Below the pieces are notes generated by a model, which saw nothing but the letters and a program-made list of their open reading frames with translations, ran no database searches and was not told the DNA's origin. Below, piece after piece: positions 43,561 through 51,699 of a stretch of 64,000 bases of DNA. The position numbers and the translations under genes were made by a program. Every line of letters starts with the position of its first letter. Within the stretch, counting starts at the first letter, position 1. Source of the DNA: Cytophagaceae bacterium (GTDB taxonomy: Bacteria > Bacteroidota > Bacteroidia > Cytophagales > Flexibacteraceae); contig CANGYH010000007.1 of assembly GCA_947458545.1 (NCBI GenBank), positions 84,300-148,299 on the forward strand, given 5' to 3'.

Positions 43561-43631
43561 CTCCCCCTCTCCCTTGGAGGGATTCTGCGCTTTGAGCAGA
43601 GAAGGGGGTTGGGGGTGAGGGGGTGCGCCCC
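43561..43631 (+). repeat. CT/GA-rich inverted repeat, copy B
   Basis: Opens CTCCCCCTCTCCCTTGGAGG and ends GTGAGGGGGTGCGCCCC, like copies A (28443) and C (46110). The central part carries an extra ATTCTGCGCTTTGAGCAGAG insertion. Confidence 0.8.
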
Positions 43632-43681
43632 AAGCGTAACGATAAGTTAAATGTGAAATGACCATCAAGGAAGATGCTGTT

Positions 43682-43729
43682 CGAGGGCTCCAGCCCTCGT
43701 AACCCTCGCTGGCAGGGCTCCAGCCCTGC
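43682..43729 (+). repeat. Twin palindrome, GGCTCCAGCC type
   Basis: CGAGGGCTCCAGCCCTCG, 12-base spacer, GCAGGGCTCCAGCCCTGC. The two palindromes share the core but differ in the outer stem. Confidence 0.8.
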
Positions 43730-43898
43730 ATACCCCCCTACCGCAAACCTAGCGCAACGGCACAAAGGCAGGCGCCGCCCCCTGCCACACGATACATTAC
43801 CTACCCGCAACCTTTCGCAAGTCTTTAGCGATCCGATCAGGGGAGCGATGACTTGTGACGCCCATTGTAGCACAGTCTTCAGATTGGAGCAACACACG

Positions 43899-44115
43899 AC
43901 AAACCCGCCGACATTCCCCGACAAAAAACGCTTGTAAACCCTTGTATATCAATGTAAAACCAGCAAGCATAAAAATCTGCATCAAAGCCTTGTGCCCCTC
44001 CCTTGGGCACCATCTGCAAGGCGGGCTGGCAGCCCGCACTACAATTTGCTACACGCCATTTATACCCTCGACAATCCCCAACAAATCCCCCGACATTCCC
44101 CGACAAAAACCGCTT
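43899..44115 (+). repeat. Pair of direct repeats with CCGACATTCCCCGACA core
   Basis: Two units of about 35 bases (43899-43932 and 44081-44115), both ACAAAyCC then CGACATTCCCCGACAAAAA and CGCTT. Each is followed by a similar TTGTATATCAA / TTGAATATCAA stretch. They are 182 bases apart in the same orientation. Confidence 0.75.
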
Positions 44116-44429
44116 TTAACATCTTGAATATCAACAAAAAAGCGTTCGGCTTTAGCCGTCGCCTTAGCAGTAGCCCCACGGCTTTAGCCTGGGGTGAACA
44201 CGGCGAACACCGGGTTAGCGTAACGCCTTTCAATCCACACCCCAAACCTTCCGCATACTGCCAGGTCTTTCGCCCTGGCCTACACGCGTGGCACAGCCCT
44301 TGCACAGTACGCTGGTAATAAAGCGCTCTGCTTTACCCGTCGCTAAGCTAGAAGTCCCACGGCTCTAACCTGAGGCGCACATTCACCACTGACCGTCGGT
44401 TTATCCGCACCCACCCCGCCTGCCTTTCG

Positions 44430-44437
44430 TACCTTTG
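44430..44437 (+). promoter_or_regulatory. TACCTTTG -7 box of sufD
   Basis: Exact consensus only 4 bases before the ATG at 44442, so the transcript is expected to be leaderless or nearly so. Confidence 0.65.
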
Positions 44438-44441
44438 TGGC

Positions 44442-45782
44442 ATGGCAACCCTCACCGCTCCGCATGCAGACTTGACCGCCCTGGCCCAACAAGCCTTTGC
44501 CCAGTTTGAGCAGGGCCTAGAGGGTCTGGTGCATGGCCCCTTGCACGAGCGCCGCCGCCAAGCCCACGCCCGCTTTCTGGACACAGGCCTGCCACACCCC
44601 AAAGCCGAGGCGTGGAAGTATACCCCCGCCCGCCGCTTTGTAGAGGGCGCCCCCGTGCTGGAGGCCTACAGCCGCCGCGCCCCCCAGGGCCACCTGCCCT
44701 GGCTGCGCCACGGCTTTGTGGCCGGCCAGCGGGCCAACGTGCTCTGCACGCTCAACGGCCGCTACGAGCAGACCCTGTCCACCATCCTCTCGCCCATCCA
44801 CGAGGTAGAGATTACGGGCATGTACTCGGCCGAGCGCAAAAACTCTCGCAGCCTGGAGGCCCACTTTGCCCGCATCGCAGACCCAGCCGACAACCCGTTC
44901 GTTGACCTTAATACCAGCCTCTGCGGCCACGGCATCCTCATCCGCGTACCCGAGGGCAAGCAGGTACGCCTGCCCATCGTCTTCTACCACCTGGCCGACG
45001 GCAGCATCCACCAGCCAATGGCCCAGCCTCGGGTGCTGGTCGTTGTGGGGGCTGGCAGCTCTATCGAGATTGCCGAGGTGTTCGAGAGCCAGGGCAGCCA
45101 CGGCAGCACCACCAACCACGTGCTGGAGGTCTATCTGGCCGAAGGCGCTTCGGCCAACATCACCAAGTTGCAAAAGGCCGAGCCCAACGCCTCGCTCATA
45201 GACTCTACCTTCATCTACCACGAGGCCAAGGCCCAGAGCCAGACCAACACCATCACCGTATCGGGCAAGACGGTGCGCAACAACCTGACCTGCGCCCTGG
45301 CCGGGTCTGAGTCATACGCCGCCCTCAACGGCCTCTACCTGGCCGACGATGCCCTGCACGTGGATAACCACACCGAGGTGCGCCACCTGGTGCCCAATTG
45401 CCAGAGCGACGAGCTCTACAAAGGCATTGCCGCTGGCAAAGGGCAGGCCGTCTTCAACGGCAAGATCTATGTGGCCCAGGATGCCCAGCAGACCAACGCC
45501 TTCCAGAGCAACCGCAACATCCTGCTCTCAGACGATGCCGGGGTCTATACCAAGCCCCAGCTAGAGATTTTTGCCGACGACGTGCGCTGCACCCACGGCG
45601 CCACCATCGGCCAACTGCCAGAGGAGGCCATCTTCTACATGCAGGCCCGCGGCATCGGCAAAGACGAGGCCCGCCGCCTGCTGCTCGGCGCCTTTGCCCA
45701 AGAGGTAGTAGAGCGCATCGGTACAGAGATGTTGCGCCAAGAGGCCGAGCGCTTGCTAGAGCGCTGGTTTGAGGGGGTGTAA
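44442..45782 (+). CDS. sufD: Fe-S cluster assembly scaffold protein SufD
   Basis: A 446-residue cytoplasmic member of the SufBCD complex that builds and transfers Fe-S clusters. HPKAEAWKYTP near residue 55 is the conserved N-terminal motif of SufD. The right-handed beta-helix core follows, and the C-terminal signature is DDVRCTHGATIGQLPEEAIFYMQARGI (conserved Cys-Thr-His-Gly), then EARRLLLGAFAQEVVERI. sufB, sufC and sufS are not in this window; in Bacteroidota they usually form one operon, so either they lie elsewhere or the operon has been split. It follows the 1-kb repeat field, which may explain the break. Confidence 0.95.
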   Translation: MATLTAPHADLTALAQQAFAQFEQGLEGLVHGPLHERRRQAHARFLDTGLPHPKAEAWKYTPARRFVEGAPVLEAYSRRAPQGHLPWLRHGFVAGQRANVLCTLNGRYEQTLSTILSPIHEVEITGMYSAERKNSRSLEAHFARIADPADNPFVDLNTSLCGHGILIRVPEGKQVRLPIVFYHLADGSIHQPMAQPRVLVVVGAGSSIEIAEVFESQGSHGSTTNHVLEVYLAEGASANITKLQKAEPNASLIDSTFIYHEAKAQSQTNTITVSGKTVRNNLTCALAGSESYAALNGLYLADDALHVDNHTEVRHLVPNCQSDELYKGIAAGKGQAVFNGKIYVAQDAQQTNAFQSNRNILLSDDAGVYTKPQLEIFADDVRCTHGATIGQLPEEAIFYMQARGIGKDEARRLLLGAFAQEVVERIGTEMLRQEAERLLERWFEGV

Positions 45783-45845
45783 GTCTCCATAGGCAAATGC
45801 CAGGCCTGCATCCACTATATATTTACTCATAGCGACGCGACCCCC

Positions 45846-46070
45846 ATGAGTAGATACATCATTGAAATTGAAGACAAGGATGGCGCCCGCTTTGAGGCCC
45901 TGCTGGCCCAGCATGGATTTGCACCAGCGGCAGACCCAACCACCTACCAAGTGCCGGAGTGGCAGAAAGACCATGTGCGCCGCGTCTTGGCAGAGACGCC
46001 CCCCGACAAGTATGTATCGTTGGCTGAAGCCCGCCTGCAATGGGACAAGGAGAATCAGGCAGAACAATAG
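45846..46070 (+). CDS. Small antitoxin-like protein without partner
   Basis: A 74-residue acidic protein. The end VPEWQKDHVRRVLAETPPDK, then YVSLAEARLQWDKE, resembles the W..e.v..RL......dw.e....l pattern of short addiction-module antitoxin-like proteins. No toxin gene follows; a CT/GA-rich repeat (copy C) begins 40 bases downstream, so a partner may have been lost. Confidence in function is low, but codon use and context support a gene. Confidence 0.6.
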   Translation: MSRYIIEIEDKDGARFEALLAQHGFAPAADPTTYQVPEWQKDHVRRVLAETPPDKYVSLAEARLQWDKENQAEQ

Positions 46071-46109
46071 CGTTGATCGGTTGTCTATGCTTGATTTAGG
46101 CAGAATTTG

Positions 46110-46175
46110 CTCCCCCTCTTCTCCCCTGAAGGGGGAGAAGAGGGGGCTGGGGGGAGATGAGGGGGCTTCGTCCCA
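46110..46175 (+). repeat. CT/GA-rich inverted repeat, copy C
   Basis: CTCCCCCTCTTCTCCCCTGA followed by the complementary GA-rich arm, then AGATGAGGGGGCTTCGTCCC. Same family as 28443 and 43561. Confidence 0.8.
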
Positions 46176-46220
46176 GGCATAAGGCGCGTATTAGCTGGTT
46201 TACCCCTTTCTTTTGCAGCC

Positions 46221-47345
46221 ATGCGCGTCGTTGTGTTGCAGCGGGCTTTGCCCCATTACCGGGTACCGTTCTTTGCCGGGCTGCGTACGTTCTTGGCCAG
46301 CCACGGCATAGAGCTAGAGCTCATCCACGGCCTGCCCGCCGGGGCCGAGGCCAAAAAGCAAGACGCCGGCCACCTGCCCTGGGCCACCGCCCTGCCCCTG
46401 CCCACCCTGGCCCAAGAGCGGCTGGTGTGGCACCCGGTGCTGCGCCAACTGCTGGGCCAAAAGCCAGACCTTGTCATCGCCGAGCAGGCCAACCGCAACC
46501 TCATCAACTTTGCGCTGCTGGCCTTGCGAGGTATCGGAGCGCCCCGGCTAGCCTTATGGGGCCATGGCCGCAACCGGCAGGCCGCGCCCGGCTCGGCAGG
46601 CAACCGCTTTAAGCTGGCCTACCTCAAACAGGCGCATTGGTTTTTTGCCTACACCCAAGGCGTAGCGCAAGACGTGGTGGCCGCTGGCTACCCGGCAGAT
46701 AGGGTCACCGCCGTAGAGAATGCCGTAGATACCGCCGCCTTTGCCCGAGACCTGGCCCAGATCACCAGCCGCGAGGTGGTGGACTTCCGCACCCAGCAAG
46801 GGCTAGGGCCAGGCCCCACCCTGTTGTACTGCGGAGGCATGTATGCCGAAAAGCAGATTCCCCTCCTGCTAGAAGCCGTGCAGCAAGTGCGGGCCGCCGT
46901 GCCCGGGCTCAACCTCTTGGCGGTAGGGGCTGGCCCCGAGCAGCACCTCTTTGCCCAAGCCGCTCAAAGCATGCCGTGGATCAAGGTCCTGGGCCCACGC
47001 TTTGGGCCAGACAAAGCCCTCTGCTTTGCCCTGGCAGATGTATTCGTCATGCCCGGCCTGGTGGGCCTGGCCGTGCTAGACAGCTTTACGGCTGGCCTGC
47101 CCGTAGCTACCACCCAATACCCCTTCCACAGCCCAGAGATTGAGTACGTGCAGCCCGGCCACAACGGCCTGATGACGGCCTTCTCTGCCCCCGCCTACGC
47201 CGCAGGCCTCATAGAGCTTCTCCAACAACCCGATCAGCTCAACCACCTCAAAGCGGGTGCCCGCGCCTCGGCAGGCTACTACACCATCGAGCGCATGGTG
47301 AACAACTTTGGGCAAGGCATCCTAGCCGCCCTGAATCATTTTTAA
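46221..47345 (+). CDS. Family 4 glycosyltransferase
   Basis: A 374-residue GT-B enzyme. The N-domain opens VVVLQRALPHYRVPFFAGLR, as in GT4 enzymes that recognise acceptor glycans. VTAVENAVDTAAF is the linker, LLYCGGMYAEKQIPLLLEAV the donor-binding start, and FVMPGLVGLAVLDSFTAGLP the region with the conserved Glu position replaced (VGLAVLDS in place of EGFGLxxLEA), with QYPFHSPEIEYV after it. It probably transfers a sugar in surface-glycan synthesis. It stands alone between a repeat and an lrp gene. Confidence 0.88.
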   Translation: MRVVVLQRALPHYRVPFFAGLRTFLASHGIELELIHGLPAGAEAKKQDAGHLPWATALPLPTLAQERLVWHPVLRQLLGQKPDLVIAEQANRNLINFALLALRGIGAPRLALWGHGRNRQAAPGSAGNRFKLAYLKQAHWFFAYTQGVAQDVVAAGYPADRVTAVENAVDTAAFARDLAQITSREVVDFRTQQGLGPGPTLLYCGGMYAEKQIPLLLEAVQQVRAAVPGLNLLAVGAGPEQHLFAQAAQSMPWIKVLGPRFGPDKALCFALADVFVMPGLVGLAVLDSFTAGLPVATTQYPFHSPEIEYVQPGHNGLMTAFSAPAYAAGLIELLQQPDQLNHLKAGARASAGYYTIERMVNNFGQGILAALNHF

Positions 47346-47353
47346 TTCTTAAT

Positions 47354-47872
47354 TCAGCTCACGTCCAACGTTACCCCTCGCTGCACAGACTCCTCCAGCG
47401 AGATAGATGTCTCTGTCCGGCTGATGCCGGGGATCATCTGGATCTTATCGTGCAGCACGGTGCGCAGGTGCTTGGTGTCGCGGCAAATGATCTGGGCAAA
47501 GAGCGAGTACACGCCCGTAGTGTAGTGCACAAATACCACCTCCGGAATCTCCCGCAGCTTCTCTACCACCTCCTGGTACATGGAGCTTTTCTCTAGGTAA
47601 ATACCCAAGAAGGCGATGATGTCATACCCCAGTTTGGCATGGTCCACCTTCAGCTGCGAGCCCGTCACGATGCCCATCTCCTGCATCCTTTTCATGCGGA
47701 CATGGACGGTGCCGCCCGACACAAAGATCTTTTTGGCAATCTCGGTGTAGGGGATGTTGGCATCCTCCATCAACAGGCTCAGAATCTTAAGATCCACATT
47801 GTCCACCTCATGGGCGGGCGGGGTTGCGCGTGCAGAAGCCAAGGGAATAACGGCGTTAGAAGTACGGCCCAT
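47354..47872 (-). CDS. Lrp/AsnC-family transcriptional regulator
   Basis: A 172-residue regulator. VDNVDLKILSLLMEDANIPY followed by TEIAKKIFVSGGTVHVRMKRMQEMGIV is the winged HTH. GYDIIAFLGIYLEKSSMYQE, then VVFVHYTTGVYSLFAQIICRDTKHL is the RAM (amino-acid-binding) domain. It begins with an unusually long 24-residue extension (MGRTSNAVIPLASARATPPA). It is probably a leucine- or amino-acid-responsive global or local regulator. It is divergent from the YceI gene across a 189-base gap. Confidence 0.93.
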   Translation of the reverse strand: MGRTSNAVIPLASARATPPAHEVDNVDLKILSLLMEDANIPYTEIAKKIFVSGGTVHVRMKRMQEMGIVTGSQLKVDHAKLGYDIIAFLGIYLEKSSMYQEVVEKLREIPEVVFVHYTTGVYSLFAQIICRDTKHLRTVLHDKIQMIPGISRTETSISLEESVQRGVTLDVS

Positions 47873-48061
47873 TCATTACCAAAAATGCATAGGCTTGTAA
47901 TCAAAAGCTAAAGTTATTGCATAAGGCGCAAAAACACAAGCCTTCTGTTAGATTTTTGGCAAAATTGCGCTTTTTTCGGACGCGCTATGCCAAAGCCCAT
48001 TACAGCCGCAAACCGAGCTCAGGCCCGTAACTTTCTGCAATCTTCATAGACCCTACGCTCC

Positions 48062-48619
48062 ATGAAAACCCTGTACTGTCTGTGCGCTTGCTTGTGGGCT
48101 ATGGCTGCTGGCCCAGCCGCCTGGGGGCAAATCTTTGGCACCCAACAAGGTAAGGTCCACTTTTACAGCAAGACTCCGCTAGAAGACATCGAGGCCGTTA
48201 CGCAAAAGGCCCAGGTGGCCTTTGCCCCGGCCACGGGCCAGGTCTCGGCCCGTATCCCGATGGGTAGCTTCGAGTTTGAGCGCAGCCTGATGCAGCGCCA
48301 CTACAACGAAAACTACCTGGAGACCGGCAAATACCCCTACGGCACCCTGGAGGCTAAACTGACAGAAGCCCTAGACACCAAGACCGACGGCATCAAGCCT
48401 GTGCAACTGGCATGCAAGCTCACCTTGCACGGCGTCACCAAAGACTACACCATCCCGGCCCAGATCGAAGTGCGCGGCGGCCAGCCCGTACGGGCCACGG
48501 CCAAGTTTCCGGTGCGGCTGGTAGACCATAACATCGAGGTGCCCAAGATTGTCATTCAGAACATTGCAGAGGTCATAGACGTGGACGTCAACTTCCCCCT
48601 GGAGCCGCGCAAGAAATAG
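48062..48619 (+). CDS. YceI-family periplasmic lipid-binding-like protein
   Basis: A 185-residue exported protein with a signal peptide (LCACLWAMAAGPAAWG). The lipocalin-like YceI domain has GKVHFYSKTPLEDIEAVTQK, then PMGSFEFERSLMQRHYNENY, and the CKLTLHGVTKDYTIPAQIEV strand. YceI proteins bind isoprenoid-like lipids in the periplasm. The next gene starts 2 bases after its stop, so the pair forms an operon, a combination (YceI plus DUF5777) typical in Bacteroidota. Confidence 0.9.
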   Translation: MKTLYCLCACLWAMAAGPAAWGQIFGTQQGKVHFYSKTPLEDIEAVTQKAQVAFAPATGQVSARIPMGSFEFERSLMQRHYNENYLETGKYPYGTLEAKLTEALDTKTDGIKPVQLACKLTLHGVTKDYTIPAQIEVRGGQPVRATAKFPVRLVDHNIEVPKIVIQNIAEVIDVDVNFPLEPRKK

Positions 48620-48621
48620 CC

Positions 48622-49593
48622 ATGAGAATAGCCTCTATTTGGGCAGCCTGGGCCCTGGCCCTGAGCACCTGCCTCTCTGCCACGGCCCAGTCGCTGCTGG
48701 ATGCCCCCGAGCTGGATGCCCGCGGTGCCTACCTGCAAGAGATGAAGGCTCCGCTGTCGTTCTTTAAAAGCGGACGGCTCATCAGCTTCCAAACCGCAGA
48801 GACCGAGCCGCAAGGGCAGCTCAACTTTCGCGTAGCGCACCGGTTTGGCAACATTGCCACGCCTGGCACCACCTACCATACCCTCTTCGGGCTAGACCAG
48901 GTGGCCGACATCTGGCTCGGGCTAGACTATGGCCTCACCGACCGCTGGCAGGTAGGCATAGCCCGCGCCAAGGGTGCAGGCCCCCTCAACGAGCTTTGGA
49001 CGGCCAGCACCAAGCTCCGCCTCCCCGGCGACGAGCTCGCCGGCATGCCCATCCGCCTGGCCGTGGCGGCCAACGCCACCTACAGCACACAAACCGCTGA
49101 CCCCTTCGTGCCCGGTAAGGAGCTCAGCGCAGGGCCCTTTGCCCGCCGGGGTACCTACTTTGCCCAGTTCTTAGCAGCCGCCGTACCCACCGAGCGGCTG
49201 GTGGTGCAACTTGCCCCGGCCTGGGTATGGCGCAACTACGTAGCCCCGGGCGATGCCAACGGGCTGCTCTTTTTGCCCCTCTCGGCCCGGCTCAAAGTCA
49301 GCAAACGGTTCAGCCTCACGGCCGAGTACGCCCCGCTGCTAGCAGCCTCTGGTACCGAGTTCCGAGGTGGCACCACGTTCTGGAAAAACAGCGTAAGCAC
49401 CTGGTACGCCCCCCTCAACCTTGGTCTGGAGATGGAGACCGGCGGCCACGTCTTCCAAATCAGCCTCTCCAACACGGGCGGCCTGCTCGAGAACGACATG
49501 CTCCCCTACAACCCCTACGCCTGGGAGAAAGGGGCCTTCCGCATGGGCTTTGCCATCTTGCGCGGCTTCCAAGTAGGCAAGCGGCGGGGTTAG
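48622..49593 (+). CDS. DUF5777-family beta-barrel protein
   Basis: A 323-residue exported protein with signal peptide IWAAWALALSTCLSATAQ. FKSGRLISFQTAETEPQGQL and FRVAHRFGNI match the opening of DUF5777 proteins (F.g.rviN.qSve...g.l.f.I.HRFG). Alternating amphipathic strands and a final GFAILRGFQVGKRR suggest an outer-membrane barrel. It is predicted to cooperate with the YceI protein encoded 2 bases upstream. The stop overlaps the convergent SRPBCC gene by 4 bases. Confidence 0.88.
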   Translation: MRIASIWAAWALALSTCLSATAQSLLDAPELDARGAYLQEMKAPLSFFKSGRLISFQTAETEPQGQLNFRVAHRFGNIATPGTTYHTLFGLDQVADIWLGLDYGLTDRWQVGIARAKGAGPLNELWTASTKLRLPGDELAGMPIRLAVAANATYSTQTADPFVPGKELSAGPFARRGTYFAQFLAAAVPTERLVVQLAPAWVWRNYVAPGDANGLLFLPLSARLKVSKRFSLTAEYAPLLAASGTEFRGGTTFWKNSVSTWYAPLNLGLEMETGGHVFQISLSNTGGLLENDMLPYNPYAWEKGAFRMGFAILRGFQVGKRRG

Positions 49594-50009
49594 CGGGCCT
49601 CTGCGTAGGCCTTAAAGTTGTCCAGAATAGCCTGCCACCCCTGCTGTTGCAACTCTTCCGGATGCTGACCATCGGTATCAAACACGGTGGTGACTTTAGT
49701 AACTCCGCCATCCTCTTCAAAAGTAGTCTCTACTCGGCGGCCATCGGGCATAGTGTAGGCCAACAGCTGCTGGAGCACTACCTGGGTATAAGTACCCTCA
49801 AAATCAAAACCCACACTGCCGTCTCGCGCCGCCATATGGTGGACAAACCGGCCGCCCACCCGCACATCATTCTCAGCGCGCGGCGTATGCCAGTCTGCCG
49901 AGGCCGCGTTCCAATGCACAATATGCTCGGGGCCGGTGTAGAAATCCCAAACCCGAGCCGCAGGGGCAGCCACAGTGGTTTGTACGGTGATGCGGGGTGT
50001 AGTTTCCAT
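49590..50009 (-). CDS. SRPBCC/AHSA1-like protein
   Basis: A 139-residue cytoplasmic protein of the START-like superfamily. RITVQTTVAAPAARVWDFYT, then PEHIVHWNAASADWHTPRAE, GRFVHHMAARDG and ETTFEEDGGVTKVTTVFDTD, and the terminal helix GWQAILDNFKAYAEAR, follow the AHSA1 pattern. These proteins bind hydrophobic ligands in a cavity; the ligand is unknown. ATG 50009 is chosen over 50051. Confidence 0.92.
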   Translation of the reverse strand: METTPRITVQTTVAAPAARVWDFYTGPEHIVHWNAASADWHTPRAENDVRVGGRFVHHMAARDGSVGFDFEGTYTQVVLQQLLAYTMPDGRRVETTFEEDGGVTKVTTVFDTDGQHPEELQQQGWQAILDNFKAYAEAR

Positions 50010-50082
50010 GGTGAGTGGCAAGGTACAGCCCTTTAGGCCGTACCCAACCACCTATGGCGCACCAATTGTTGCTACTAGCACC

Positions 50083-51567
50083 CTAATACGCCCGCGCCAG
50101 CACCACGCGGCCTTGGCTGGGCTTGCCCGTCACCATGCAGGTGCCCGGCTCGGCAATGCCTTCTAGCTGGCCCGGCAGGGGGATGCAGCGGATGGTGGCC
50201 TTCGTCTCTTGCTTGATGCGCTCTTCGGTTTCCGGGGTGCCGTCCCAATGGGCCAGGTAGAAGCCGGGCTGCTCCTCGATGAGGCGCTTGAAGTCGTCGT
50301 AGCTGTCCACCGTGTAGGTGTTTGCCTGGCGGAAGGCCAGCGCCTTCTCGTACACCGTGCGCTGCATCTGCTCCAGCAGCTCGGGCAGCAGCTCCTCCAG
50401 TTGCAGCTCAGGCACGGATTGTTTGCTCATCGTGTCTCGGCGGAAAAGCTCCACCGTGCCAGCCTCGAGGTCGCGCAGGCCGAGGGCCAGGCGGATGGGT
50501 ACGCCTTTGAGCTCGTACTCGGCAAACTTCCACCCGGGCGACTGGGTGTCGCGGTCGTCCACCTTGACGCTGATGCCCAGCTTCTTGCAGAGGCGGGCAA
50601 TGCGATTGCAGGCCTCCTTTAGCGGCGCCACAGAGTCTTCGCCTTTAAAAATAGGCACCACCACCACCTGGATCGGCGCCAGGTTGGGCGGCAGCACCAG
50701 CCCGTTGTCGTCGGAGTGGGCCATAATCAAGGCTCCCATCAGGCGGGTAGATACGCCCCAGCTCGTGCCCCAGACATAGTCTAGCTTTCCGTCTTTGCCT
50801 GCAAACTTCACATCGAACGCCTTGGCAAAGTTCTGGCCCAAGAAGTGGCTCGTACCAGCCTGCAAGGCCTTGCCGTCTTGCATCATGGCCTCTATGCAAT
50901 AGGTATCCTCGGCCCCGGCAAAGCGCTCGTTGGCCGATTTTACCCCGCGGATGACGGGGATGGCCAGCGTCTCCTCAGCAAAGCGGGCATACACGTCGAG
51001 CATCGTGCGCGTCTCTTCTATAGCCTCTTGGGCGGTGGCGTGGGCCGTGTGGCCCTCTTGCCACAGAAACTCGGCCGTGCGCAAAAAGAGGCGGGTGCGC
51101 ATCTCCCAGCGCATCACGTTGGCCCATTGGTTCAGCAAGATGGGCAGGTCTCGGTAGCTCTGGATCCAGTTCTTGTAGCTAGACCAGATGATCGTCTCCG
51201 AGGTGGGCCGGATGATGAGCTCTTCCTCCAACCTAGCCTCAGGGTCCACAATCACCCCCGAGCCGTCTGGCGCGTTTTTGAGGCGGTAGTGGGTCACTAC
51301 GGCGCACTCTTTGGCAAAGCCCTCTACGTGGCTGGCCTCTTTGCTCAAGAAAGACTTAGGGATGAGCAGCGGGAAGTAGGCGTTGTAGTGGCCCGTCTCC
51401 TTAAACATGTCGTCTAGCGTGCGCTGCATCTTCTCCCAAATGGCCATGCCATAAGGTTTGATGACCATGCACCCGCGCACGGGCGAGTTCTCGGCCAAAT
51501 CGGCCCGTTTGACGATTTCGTTGTACCAGGCGGAGTAATCGTCCGCGCGTTTGGGCAGCTTGCTCAT
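50083..51567 (-). CDS. proS: Prolyl-tRNA synthetase (short, archaeal/eukaryotic-like type)
   Basis: A 494-residue class II aminoacyl-tRNA synthetase charging tRNA-Pro. It starts [20 protein letters not shown]. Motif 2 is in [21 protein letters not shown], and motif 3 and the anticodon-binding domain ([12 protein letters not shown]) follow. There is no INS editing domain, and the C-terminal zinc-type domain ends VLARAY, as in the ProS type 3 of many Bacteroidota. ATG 51567 is chosen; a GACCTTTG box lies 9 bases upstream (51577-51584). It is divergent from the AsmA-like gene. Confidence 0.96.
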   Translation of the reverse strand: MSKLPKRADDYSAWYNEIVKRADLAENSPVRGCMVIKPYGMAIWEKMQRTLDDMFKETGHYNAYFPLLIPKSFLSKEASHVEGFAKECAVVTHYRLKNAPDGSGVIVDPEARLEEELIIRPTSETIIWSSYKNWIQSYRDLPILLNQWANVMRWEMRTRLFLRTAEFLWQEGHTAHATAQEAIEETRTMLDVYARFAEETLAIPVIRGVKSANERFAGAEDTYCIEAMMQDGKALQAGTSHFLGQNFAKAFDVKFAGKDGKLDYVWGTSWGVSTRLMGALIMAHSDDNGLVLPPNLAPIQVVVVPIFKGEDSVAPLKEACNRIARLCKKLGISVKVDDRDTQSPGWKFAEYELKGVPIRLALGLRDLEAGTVELFRRDTMSKQSVPELQLEELLPELLEQMQRTVYEKALAFRQANTYTVDSYDDFKRLIEEQPGFYLAHWDGTPETEERIKQETKATIRCIPLPGQLEGIAEPGTCMVTGKPSQGRVVLARAY

Positions 51568-51640
51568 AACCGGGGGCAAAGGTCGGCAGTGGCGGGCCAT
51601 TCTGGCGCGTGCCCGTGCCGCCATGCAGGCAAAGGGCCCG

Positions 51641-51648
51641 TATCTTTG
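51641..51648 (+). promoter_or_regulatory. TATCTTTG -7 box of the AsmA-like gene
   Basis: Exact consensus in the divergent proS/AsmA gap, upstream of start candidates TTG 51661 and GTG 51700. Confidence 0.5.
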
Positions 51649-51699
51649 AGAGGCGCATGTTTGCGCCCATCTCAACACCGGCTCAGACCTCTAACTCTT

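Larger units (their letters stand above)
43434..44441. repeat. One-kilobase repeat field without genes
   Basis: No credible gene. In order it holds a CT/GA-rich repeat (43561-43631), a twin palindrome (43682-43729), a direct-repeat unit (43899-43932), paired palindromes GTGCCC/GGGCAC and GCGGGCTG-type (43992-44037), the second direct-repeat unit (44081-44115), and two GGCTTTAGCC-type twin palindromes (44137-44194, 44320-44375). It ends at the sufD promoter box. Confidence 0.75.
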
